Shown here piece by piece: positions 6,100 through 12,130 of a stretch of DNA of 14,702 nt. The translations under genes and the position numbers were made by a program. The notes under the pieces were generated by a model. It had not been told where the DNA came from. It did not search any database and was given only the letters and a program-made list of their open reading frames with translations. Origin of the DNA: Candidatus Forterrea sp. (GTDB taxonomy: Archaea; Iainarchaeota; Iainarchaeia; Iainarchaeales; JAAZKV01); contig DYDN01000013.1 of assembly GCA_020717885.1 (NCBI GenBank), positions 1 through 14,702 of the forward strand, read 5' to 3'. The stretch's first letter is position 1. Each line of letters opens with the position of its first letter.

Positions 6100-6663
6100 T
6101 TGGCATCAGCACGACTCTTATTAGGGCTAAAAATAAGCTATGGTGAAACAACGCCACTAAAATCGTTCTCTGAACTTAAGGCAACCATAACTGTTGAAAT
6201 GGGAAGACCCGCAAAGGATTTCATCGTAAACCCATTTGTAACAAAGCTTTTGAGAACAAAGAGAATCAACCCAGGGTTTAAACTTGGTTATATTAAATTA
6301 AGATATTATCCAGACTTCAATCTTTTAGAAAGCCTGGCGCATTACCCATACCCGCTTCTTCATCAAAGAGAAGCCCCAAAGCGCGGTTATAGTAGAAGCG
6401 GAATAGCAACAACGATTGAAACAAGAGTAATAGAGGAGGCAAAAAGAAGATACCCAAAAATAAAGGACTTCAAAAGTTACGCACCATCAGAGAAGAGACG
6501 GGAACAATTAGGCAAAATTGGGTTAACTTATTTAGAAACCTGGGAAGGGGCCAAGTTCCAAAGGTATAGAAGGCTTCTGAGAAGAAAATTAGCAAAAGAC
6601 CTAAGGGCTGCAAGGACGCCAGTAAAAGTGCAAAACACCCCCAGACGTAAAAAACACTTGTGA
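6100..6663 (+). CDS. unrecognised, strongly basic protein
   Basis: Not recognised. Protein of 187 aa if it starts at TTG 6100 (190 aa from GTG 6091). It is rich in K and R, most densely in the last 50 residues (RYRRLLRRKLAKDLRAAR, then NTPRRKKHL), which suggests RNA or ribosome binding. A middle stretch IATTIETRVIEEAKRRYP followed by SYAPSEKRREQLGKIGL is vaguely like the cofactor-binding loop, helix and following segment of GNAT acetyltransferases. The Q/R-x-x-G-x-G/A signature is not properly met, so I do not assign that fold. There are no Cys, signal peptide or membrane segments. It has a Shine-Dalgarno sequence and probably its own promoter. It lies 51 nt before the HTH gene on the same strand, but that gene seems to have a separate promoter. 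Confidence 0.75.
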   Translation: MASARLLLGLKISYGETTPLKSFSELKATITVEMGRPAKDFIVNPFVTKLLRTKRINPGFKLGYIKLRYYPDFNLLESLAHYPYPLLHQREAPKRGYSRSGIATTIETRVIEEAKRRYPKIKDFKSYAPSEKRREQLGKIGLTYLETWEGAKFQRYRRLLRRKLAKDLRAARTPVKVQNTPRRKKHL

Positions 6664-6684
6664 AAAAGGACAACTGACGAAACG

Positions 6685-6692
6685 CTTATTAA
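6685..6692 (+). promoter_or_regulatory. TATA box of the HTH regulator gene
   Basis: CTTATTAA is centred 26-27 nt upstream of the ATG at 6715, in the 51-nt gap after the basic-protein gene. The spacing predicts a leaderless message beginning at the start codon. No Shine-Dalgarno sequence is seen before the ATG. Confidence 0.55.
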
Positions 6693-6714
6693 GTTGTTTT
6701 AACCTAAGCTAGTT

Positions 6715-7431
6715 ATGGACAAATTAGCAATGACTATCGCAGGAGAAATCACTCTCTCAAGCGACCCAGGCGGAAGCATGAAAAAATGGAGAGAAATATT
6801 CTCTATCCACCAAACTGAACTTGCCGGATTCCTAAAAGTATCCTCCTCAACAATTTCTGATTATGAGGGCGGAAGAAGAAAAAACCCTGGAATAGGGGTA
6901 ATTGCAAGACTAGTAAATGCGCTAATTGAGATGGATAAGAGTAAAGGCGGAAAAGTTGTAAAACAATTAGAGAAGGATTTTGCTCAGCAGCAAAGCACCG
7001 CATTTGACTCGCATGAATTTACTTCAGGAGTAAAAGCAACTGAAATTGTTAGAAAAATTAATGGGGATGTAATATGCCTCCCGCACAAACTAAAAGAAGA
7101 AACAGTTTTTGGTTACACAATAATTGACTCAATAAAAGTAATACTTGAAATACCCGTTCATGAATACATGATGCTCTACGGAAAAACACCAAACAGGGTG
7201 CTAATATTTAGACACGTAGAGAACGGAAGAAGCCCGCTCATCGCAGTAAAGATTGGAAGATTCTCAACTGATATGAAACCAAGCCTCATAGTTCTACACG
7301 GAACATTTACTCCAGAAAAACCGGTTGACCCAATCGCGATAAAAATCGCCGAGAGCGAAAAAATCCCGCTAGTTACAACCGCAATGCCAATAGAAGACTT
7401 ACTAAAAGCGCTTGGTGAATTTGAGAAATAA
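6715..7431 (+). CDS. archaeal HTH transcriptional regulator (COG1709-like)
   Basis: Predicted DNA-binding regulator of 238 aa. A short N-terminal arm (AGEITLSSDPGG) leads into a Cro/C1-type helix-turn-helix at about 22-75: KKWREIF, then QTELAGFL as the first helix, KVSSS as the turn and TISDYEGGRRKNPG for the recognition helix and wing-like end. After a linker at about 76-125 comes an alpha/beta C-terminal domain containing FGYTIIDSI (132-140), LYGKTPNRVLIF (154-165), GRSPLIAVKIG and LIVLHG. I recall this architecture from the conserved archaeal family COG1709, whose ligand and targets are unknown. The C-terminal domain may sense a small molecule; that is inference. It is convergent with nmd3, with 29 nt between stops. 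Confidence 0.82.
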   Translation: MDKLAMTIAGEITLSSDPGGSMKKWREIFSIHQTELAGFLKVSSSTISDYEGGRRKNPGIGVIARLVNALIEMDKSKGGKVVKQLEKDFAQQQSTAFDSHEFTSGVKATEIVRKINGDVICLPHKLKEETVFGYTIIDSIKVILEIPVHEYMMLYGKTPNRVLIFRHVENGRSPLIAVKIGRFSTDMKPSLIVLHGTFTPEKPVDPIAIKIAESEKIPLVTTAMPIEDLLKALGEFEK

Positions 7432-7460
7432 AGTTAAAACTAAACTACTTTCTGAACAAA

Positions 7461-8165
7461 TTATTTTCCGCTTTTTATACAATAAGTAAATCTATATTTT
7501 CTTTTCCCGCTCTCTTCCTGGCCAATTAGTTTTTGTGAAACGATTATTTTAGTTTTGTATAATTTAGCGAGCTTTCTTGCGGTTTTTACTGCACCCTTAT
7601 TTGAGCCAATCCAAAGATCGTACGCATTTTTTGCACTAAAAATTTTTATTGCGGCGCTAAGCGAATTCTTTTCTTTCTCTGATACAAGCAATTGTTTTGC
7701 AACTTCAAGCATCGCATCCGCCTCGCTTTGTGTTGGTGCACGTAGTTGCAGAATCGCTTCACGATAATTTGAGACGAGTTTCATGCAGGCATCACAAGAA
7801 ACCTTCTGTAGAGAAAACTCAATCGGTTTTGTCTGTTTAAGTAGAACACCATCCAAAAAACCTTCCACGGTAATTTGTGCTGCGAAATCATTCTCAGTAA
7901 GCGGGTTAAGCTCAACAAAAATTTTTGGCTGGTCAAGCCCGTGCATTGGTTTTACTTTTGAAACAACCTCGTTCGCCACCGCGTCCTCAAAATAATTCTG
8001 CCAATTCCCCTTAAATTTTATTTTAAGGCACTTAACACAGCGCTCAATTTTTATTTCCTTAACTTCAAACAACTCATGCCTCTTAAGATAACAATCAGCG
8101 CAAAGACCATGAATCAACGCATCAGTTGTCTCCCCGCATTTGGCGCAAAACTTTTCAAAAGACAT
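7461..8165 (-). CDS. nmd3: NMD3 family 60S/50S ribosome assembly factor
   Basis: Archaeal relative of eukaryotic Nmd3, the large-subunit maturation and export adaptor. In archaea it presumably acts in late 50S assembly or subunit quality control. Numbering is from the ATG at 8165 (234 aa). Four CxxC-type pairs (C7/C10, C22/C25, C43/C46 and C124/C127) form the zinc-binding part. SNYREAILQLRA near 132-143 and AYDLWIGSN near 181-189 with ARKLAKLY after it match the conserved Nmd3 blocks. It is much shorter than eukaryotic Nmd3, as expected for archaea. A GTG at 8174 would add three residues; the ATG gives MSFEKFCAKCG, a zinc finger right at the start. It lies on the same strand as the aCPSF2-type gene, 49 nt downstream of it, but seems to have its own TATA box. 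Confidence 0.88.
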   Translation of the reverse strand: MSFEKFCAKCGETTDALIHGLCADCYLKRHELFEVKEIKIERCVKCLKIKFKGNWQNYFEDAVANEVVSKVKPMHGLDQPKIFVELNPLTENDFAAQITVEGFLDGVLLKQTKPIEFSLQKVSCDACMKLVSNYREAILQLRAPTQSEADAMLEVAKQLLVSEKEKNSLSAAIKIFSAKNAYDLWIGSNKGAVKTARKLAKLYKTKIIVSQKLIGQEESGKRKYRFTYCIKSGK

Positions 8166-8184
8166 AAAAATCACTTAAAAAAAA

Positions 8185-8194
8185 TTAAATTAAC
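8185..8194 (-). promoter_or_regulatory. TATA-like box of nmd3
   Basis: On the minus strand GTTAATTTAA lies about 25 nt upstream of the ATG at 8165, consistent with a leaderless nmd3 message. Two T-runs flank it (8208-8214 and 8177-8184, read on the minus strand), so termination of the upstream gene and initiation of nmd3 appear packed into 40-50 nt. Confidence 0.45.
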
Positions 8195-8207
8195 TTTGGT
8201 TTTTGTT

Positions 8208-8214
8208 AAAAAAA
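8208..8214 (-). terminator. T-run after the aCPSF2-type gene
   Basis: Seven T residues on the minus strand directly follow the TAA stop at 8215-8217. Archaeal RNA polymerase terminates at such T-rich tracts without needing a hairpin. Strength is unknown, so readthrough into nmd3 is possible. Confidence 0.4.
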
Positions 8215-9504
8215 TTAATCTTTACCAAAGGTTACTTTCTTTCCAGCGGAAATCGCTGTCGTTTTTATCCCAAGCTCTTCCTTTATTTTTGTTGAGAAGA
8301 GATCCATTACTTTTCCGTCACCATGAACAAGGAAAATTTCTTTAGGAGACCATTTCTTTAACGCACGAATCATTTCACTTTGGCTTGGATGCGCGGAGAA
8401 ATCAAACTTCTCGTATCTACACCCAACTTTCACAAGTTCTTTTGTTTTTTCCCTTGGAAGTTTTCCTTCCGCCATGAGCGTTCTACCAGGAGTTCCTTCT
8501 GCCTGATAAGAAGTCAAATGAATTTTGCTCCTAGGATCATTAATAATTTTTTGAACATACCCAATAACCGGTCCGCCCTTCATCATTCCCGAAGTTGTTA
8601 CAATAATACTTGGCTGCTTCATTGCCTTTGCTCTCCCTTGTTTCCCCTCAACCCAATTAACTCCATTTAAGGCTTTTTTTAGTCCGTCAGAATCCTTAAT
8701 CAAATCAGCGTGCTGCATATAAATTTCTGAAACCTTTTTCCCCATACCATCAAGATAAATCGGCGCATCAAGATTATACTTTGACAAAATATCTACAATT
8801 TCTTGGCTTCTCCCGATTGCAAGCACAGGAACTATCGCCCATCCGCCGCGTTCAACTGTACTTTGAACTGATTCACAAAATGCTTTCTCTTCAAGTTTTC
8901 TATCAGCCTGCTCTCTATCACCATAAGTTGCTTCCGTCATCACATAATCAATTTTGCCCACATCAAGATTCGCACCGTTGTGGAGTTGGGTCTCATTTAC
9001 TTTGTAGTCCCCAGTGTACAAGAAAGTGTTTTCATCGTGAGTAAGTTTTGTTAATGCCGAACCCAAAATGTGACCCGCATCAAAAAACTCAAGCGAAACA
9101 TTGTGAGTTAAACTAAGTTTTTTTTCGTAAGGAACAACAAAATTATATCTATGCGTCTGCTCAATTTCTCCTTTATCATATTTGGGAGCCATCCCCTCAA
9201 ACTCCGCGATTTTTATTGAGTCTCTCCAAAGTAAATCCGCAAGCTCAAGCGTTGATTGGGTCATAAAACTAAGGCACTCTGATTTTTTGTAAAAGTAAGG
9301 AAGCAAACCCGAGTGATCAAGATGCGCGTGAGAAATAATCGCTGCTTTAACGGGCTCAGTTATCTCTGTCGGGTACTCTATTGCATCAACATTAAGTTTT
9401 ATTCCATAATCCATGAGAAACTTTTCGCCAAAGTCAACAACAAAAGCGCTTCTTCCAACTTCCTTGCACGCACCGTGCCCCGTAATCGAGTATTTCTCAT
9501 CCAT
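8215..9504 (-). CDS. beta-CASP metallo-nuclease, aCPSF2 type
   Basis: Zinc-dependent RNA nuclease of the metallo-beta-lactamase/beta-CASP family, expected to act in RNA processing or decay. Numbering is from the ATG at 9504 (429 aa). The MBL metal site is HAHLDH (59-64), DAGHILGSA (142-150, H145) and TGDY (164-167, D166). The beta-CASP motifs are A, TEATYGDR (E191), B, FSAHPS (H372), and C, LVHGD (H394). All metal ligands appear present. TEATYGDR is CPSF-like rather than RNase J-like. There is no N-terminal KH domain, so it resembles archaeal aCPSF2 and not the termination factor aCPSF1. A TTG at 9513 would add three residues. The leader contains a short overlapping ORF that could affect initiation. 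Whether it is an endo- or exonuclease cannot be told from sequence. Confidence 0.92.
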   Translation of the reverse strand: MDEKYSITGHGACKEVGRSAFVVDFGEKFLMDYGIKLNVDAIEYPTEITEPVKAAIISHAHLDHSGLLPYFYKKSECLSFMTQSTLELADLLWRDSIKIAEFEGMAPKYDKGEIEQTHRYNFVVPYEKKLSLTHNVSLEFFDAGHILGSALTKLTHDENTFLYTGDYKVNETQLHNGANLDVGKIDYVMTEATYGDREQADRKLEEKAFCESVQSTVERGGWAIVPVLAIGRSQEIVDILSKYNLDAPIYLDGMGKKVSEIYMQHADLIKDSDGLKKALNGVNWVEGKQGRAKAMKQPSIIVTTSGMMKGGPVIGYVQKIINDPRSKIHLTSYQAEGTPGRTLMAEGKLPREKTKELVKVGCRYEKFDFSAHPSQSEMIRALKKWSPKEIFLVHGDGKVMDLFSTKIKEELGIKTTAISAGKKVTFGKD

Positions 9505-9541
9505 AATTATCAAAATTCATCCAGGCGATTTGAACAAAAAG

Positions 9542-9551
9542 AATATTTATT
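9542..9551 (-). promoter_or_regulatory. TATA-like box of the aCPSF2-type gene
   Basis: Minus-strand AATAAATATT is centred about 43 nt upstream of the main ATG at 9504, but 26-27 nt upstream of an out-of-frame ATG at 9520. The predicted transcript therefore starts on that upstream ATG and has a leader of about 16 nt containing GGATGA. Confidence 0.45.
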
Positions 9552-9603
9552 GCCCAATACTATCTATAAAGAAATGAACTGATTTAAATGCCTTTTGTAA
9601 GCG

Positions 9604-9611
9604 AAAAAAAA
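9604..9611 (-). terminator. T8 run after the DUF1405 gene
   Basis: Eight T residues on the minus strand follow the TAG stop at 9612-9614 immediately. This is a typical archaeal factor-independent termination tract. It separates the membrane cluster from the nuclease gene. Confidence 0.5.
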
Positions 9612-10214
9612 CTATTGCGCCCACTTCCTTTTCTTCTCTTTCTTTTGAACATGAACTGCAGAATTTGGTGATTCGCTTCTTGTGGAGAAGATTATTGACA
9701 AAACAAAGGGCAGTACTAACGAACAAATAATTGCAAAGGTACCTGCCTGCACCAAAAAGCCATCAGGAACATAGGGGTGAAGCCCAATCACATAATCAAG
9801 ATAATCATTTAACACAAACCACCCTAGTGCAATAAGAACATGCTTTACCTTGAATGAAAAAACCCTAAAGAGAACAATTGCTTCTATTAGCAAGAGCACA
9901 TGCGCTAGTATTACTAATGGGTAAAGCGCCGCCATGTCGCTTACCCCAAGCACAAAAATCGTCCAAAGGCCATACTTAACACTCCCAACGAGCGAAACGA
10001 AGGATAACAGAGGACTTGCGTGCCCCCTGACAATAAAAAGCACTGTGATTCCAAAGATAATCGCATAAATTGGGCAGTCGGCAATGAAAAACCAAAGCAA
10101 GGGGCTATTTATTTCAAGCTGGGGCGCATAAAAACTAAATGAATAAATCCCTGCGGCGAAATTCACTAACGCAAGGAAAACCATAAACCATTTATGCCGC
10201 ACAAAAAAATTCAC
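9612..10214 (-). CDS. DUF1405 family integral membrane protein
   Basis: Polytopic membrane protein of 200 aa with six to seven hydrophobic segments and a basic cytoplasmic-type tail (QKKEKKRKWAQ). Conserved-looking family blocks are GIYSFSFYAPQL (22-33), LLWFFIADCPIY (39-50), KYGLW (80-84), H105 in LAHVLLL, LNDYLDY (135-141) and HPYVP (146-150). These polar and aromatic residues within membrane segments match my memory of DUF1405, a family known from Bacillus and archaea with no established function. The start codon is GTG, preceded by GGTGA at 10221-10225 on the minus strand, a good Shine-Dalgarno match. It lies 99 nt downstream of the thiol gene with a probable terminator between, so cotranscription is uncertain. 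Confidence 0.8.
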   Translation of the reverse strand: MNFFVRHKWFMVFLALVNFAAGIYSFSFYAPQLEINSPLLWFFIADCPIYAIIFGITVLFIVRGHASPLLSFVSLVGSVKYGLWTIFVLGVSDMAALYPLVILAHVLLLIEAIVLFRVFSFKVKHVLIALGWFVLNDYLDYVIGLHPYVPDGFLVQAGTFAIICSLVLPFVLSIIFSTRSESPNSAVHVQKKEKKRKWAQ

Positions 10215-10245
10215 TCAAAATCACCAAAATATTGAAGAAAGTGAA

Positions 10246-10294
10246 TAAAGAAAAGAAGAAAAAGAGGGTTGTCAAAGCAATGGTTACCCATTGC
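10246..10294 (-). terminator. hairpin plus T-rich tract after the thiol gene
   Basis: A perfect 7-bp inverted repeat (GCAATGG at 10277-10283 and CCATTGC at 10288-10294, 4-nt loop) is followed on the minus strand by CTCTTTTTCTTCTTTTCTTT at about 10248-10267. It lies about 20 nt past the stop of the membrane thiol gene. A hairpin before a T-rich tract fits a terminator or a processed 3' end; some readthrough to the DUF1405 gene is possible. Confidence 0.5.
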
Positions 10295-10313
10295 CTTGAA
10301 TTCTCTTAAAATC

Positions 10314-11408
10314 TTACTGTGAAGAAGCACATGTCCCCCCTACAGAAGCAGGGGATGTTTGTGCGCTCAACTGAATAGAACATTCGCTGGGCGCAGTATT
10401 GAATGCGGAGCAAATTGCTGTCTTGTATGCTTCAGAGTTACCATACTGGTAAGCAGCATTCGACTTAACCCCATTGATTATTAGAGTAGGCGAACCCTCT
10501 GCACCAGCAGCAGTTGACTCGGCTGCGCTTACCTTCATCAAAGCAAGCCCATCACTTGTTACACAAGCACCAACCTTTGCTGAATCAGCACCGGCAGCTT
10601 TTGCGGCATCAAGCCAGCAGGAGCCATCGCCACCACAGTTAGTGTTCACATAAGTTGCGTACTTAAACCATGCATCCATTCCATAGCCCTTTAAGACACA
10701 CGCTTCCCTCTCATTGCCAAGGACTTCTTTTAGTCCATGCAAAGATTGAACAGTATCTCCATTAACGTTTACTATATAATGTACCTTAAAGTCAATCTTG
10801 CTCTTTAGCGCATTATATGCTGGGAGCATTGTGTCTTCTGACTGATTACCAAAAGGGCAAAAACTCATTACGTACAAATCAACTACAGGCTTGTCTGATT
10901 TTACAGGCGCTGTACTAGCAGTAGCCGCAGGAGTTTTTGGTGCCTCTATCGGCTTACTTAAATCAAAAACCTGACCTATGATTAGATTATTATTATTTGC
11001 ATAAATTACTCCAGAATCAGCTTTTGTTCCATTCTGGTAAACCTCAAAATTCAGCGCGTATAATCCATTACCAAGATCATTGGAATCAATTATTTTTGCT
11101 GAAAGCCCTTGAGGCGCAAGAAAGTTTTTGTTAATGTAACTCTCAACATTTGCTTTCAAAGTAGTTATGCCCGCCGCAGAAACTGCAGGTACAGCACTAA
11201 CTGTTGAAGCCTGTGCACTCATCGCACCAAACCATGTGCCGGCTAACGCCGCCACTATTACTAACGCGAATACGAGCACTACTACCTTCAACTCAAATCC
11301 AAGAATCTTTTCCTGTTTTGAGTGATGACCCCCGCTGTGCTCATGCGCAGGATGGTGCTCCTTATGTTCATGTTCTTTGTGTTCATGTTCTTTGTGTTCC
11401 TTACTCAT
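10314..11408 (-). CDS. membrane-anchored DsbA-like thioredoxin-fold protein with His-rich cytoplasmic tail
   Basis: Numbering is from the ATG at 11408 (364 aa). Residues 1-35 are a cytoplasmic tail with 11 His in 25 residues, built of HKEHE repeats. One membrane anchor (about 41-61) follows. The outside part has a domain at about 80-150 (LKANVESYINKNF, then GLYALNFEVYQNG) similar to those ahead of many archaeal extracytoplasmic thiol domains, an Ala/Pro/Thr linker, and a thioredoxin fold starting DLYVMSFCPFG (C184). The usual CxxC reads CPFG, so the second active-site Cys is missing. Cys 237, 258, 264, 282, 333, 343 and 360 lie later, and the cis-Pro motif is GSPT (P307). The fold is associated with disulfide exchange outside the membrane. 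GGAGGG 6 nt before the ATG fixes the start against a TTG at 11426. It follows the Cys-containing membrane gene by 51 nt. Confidence 0.82.
   Translation of the reverse strand: MSKEHKEHEHKEHEHKEHHPAHEHSGGHHSKQEKILGFELKVVVLVFALVIVAALAGTWFGAMSAQASTVSAVPAVSAAGITTLKANVESYINKNFLAPQGLSAKIIDSNDLGNGLYALNFEVYQNGTKADSGVIYANNNNLIIGQVFDLSKPIEAPKTPAATASTAPVKSDKPVVDLYVMSFCPFGNQSEDTMLPAYNALKSKIDFKVHYIVNVNGDTVQSLHGLKEVLGNEREACVLKGYGMDAWFKYATYVNTNCGGDGSCWLDAAKAAGADSAKVGACVTSDGLALMKVSAAESTAAGAEGSPTLIINGVKSNAAYQYGNSEAYKTAICSAFNTAPSECSIQLSAQTSPASVGGTCASSQ
11365..11399. repeat. 15-bp tandem repeat coding for the His-rich tail
   Basis: The unit TGTTCATGTTCTTTG occurs at 11365-11379 and 11380-11394, with a partial third copy at 11395-11399. 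It encodes the HKEHE pentapeptide repeats on the minus strand. Identical units at DNA level suggest recent expansion or slippage. Confidence 0.8.
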
Positions 11409-11414
11409 TACCAA

Positions 11415-11420
11415 CCCTCC
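11415..11420 (-). promoter_or_regulatory. Shine-Dalgarno sequence of the membrane thiol gene
   Basis: Minus-strand GGAGGG stands 6 nt before the ATG at 11408 and decides that start. The alternative TTG at 11426 has the motif inside its own reading frame. Confidence 0.7.
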
Positions 11421-11459
11421 ATTCAAGTTGAAAAAAACAACTAAATACTACTTAAAAAA

Positions 11460-11936
11460 CTACCCATTGCCCAAAACACCCGTAATGCTATTTGTGAGCA
11501 AGTTTGAATCACACTTCAAATTATTATCCGTTAAATAATCCGCAACCACGGGAGTCGTTGGCTGGGGTTTACCTGTCAAAGTATTTAACACACACAATTG
11601 AGTGCTATCAGGCCCATAACAATTACCAAAAGCAGCCCAATTGTAAATCCCTTCAGCCGTGGAATAAGCCGACCAAGCAAGGGACACCATCATTATTATT
11701 GTGAAAATCCAAGAAACTGTCTCAAAGTGCTTGAAAACAAATGAACCAAGGGACTTGTTTAATGCTGCAAGCTTTGTGCTCACCTTCATTTTCATTTTCT
11801 GGTCAAATGAAGTAGTGCATTTACGCAAAGTAACCTTTCTGAATAAACAATCCGTTGCCTCAAAGAAGTAAGAGCGGTACCTTGCGGAGAAAACCCCTAA
11901 GACCGCAAAAACAATCCACGCAATAAAACAAATCAT
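11460..11936 (-). CDS. two-helix membrane protein with paired cysteines
   Basis: Not recognised as a named family. Numbering is from the ATG at 11936 (158 aa). Helix 1 spans about 2-17 (with C3). A strongly basic loop follows, containing C30 (ATDCLF) and C40 (RKCTTSFD) and then QKMKMKVSTK; by the positive-inside rule it is cytoplasmic. Helix 2 spans about 75-93. The C-terminal part outside carries C106, C115 and C142. FRKVTLRKCTTSFD looks like a conserved block. Having Cys on both sides of the membrane beside a DsbA-like gene suggests a thiol-exchange partner, but this is inference. A GTG at 11945 would add three residues. It appears to be the first gene of a unit with the thiol gene, with a TATA-like box about 80 nt upstream. 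Confidence 0.72.
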   Translation of the reverse strand: MICFIAWIVFAVLGVFSARYRSYFFEATDCLFRKVTLRKCTTSFDQKMKMKVSTKLAALNKSLGSFVFKHFETVSWIFTIIMMVSLAWSAYSTAEGIYNWAAFGNCYGPDSTQLCVLNTLTGKPQPTTPVVADYLTDNNLKCDSNLLTNSITGVLGNG

Positions 11937-12130
11937 TACAACCACTAAGTCAAATCACTGAAATTTTTGAATCACATTACTTACTATCCTGTATCAAATC
12001 GCTTGAAAATGTTTAAAAACGAAACCAAATCATTTGGCTCACACCTTAACACCATCCAACCATAAGAACTGGTGCTGAAACCATATACCTGGGTAAGTGA
12101 AACCCTCAAAAGTAGCTAAAAAGAAAGCGA
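11937..12130. other. intergenic region with promoter of the thiol unit
   Basis: This stretch lies between metG (its stop at 12131) and the Cys-membrane gene, both on the minus strand. It holds a TATA-like sequence at 12011-12020 and no open frame that I can support. Two very short inverted repeats (TGGT-6 nt-ACCA at 12070-12083 and GGGT-7 nt-ACCC at 12091-12105) lie in the 3' flank of metG. I see no C or D boxes on either strand. Confidence 0.4.
12011..12020 (-). promoter_or_regulatory. TATA-like box upstream of the Cys-membrane gene
   Basis: Minus-strand GTTTTTAAAC would start transcription near 11988-11990 and give a leader of about 50 nt. The leader has no clear strong Shine-Dalgarno sequence before the ATG at 11936; GTGG lies 5 nt before it. 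Confidence 0.4.

Noticed and set aside
6091..6663. Ribosomal protein L15e
   Set aside because: Length and basicity first suggested it, but none of the L15e sequence blocks that I know are present.
10314..11408. Standard CxxC oxidoreductase assignment
   Set aside because: The active-site motif reads CPFG, so a classical two-cysteine DsbA mechanism cannot be assumed.
12069..12106. C/D box or other small RNA downstream of metG
   Set aside because: Two tiny inverted repeats and repeated GAAACC catch the eye, but there is no RUGAUGA box on either strand and the stems are only 4 bp.
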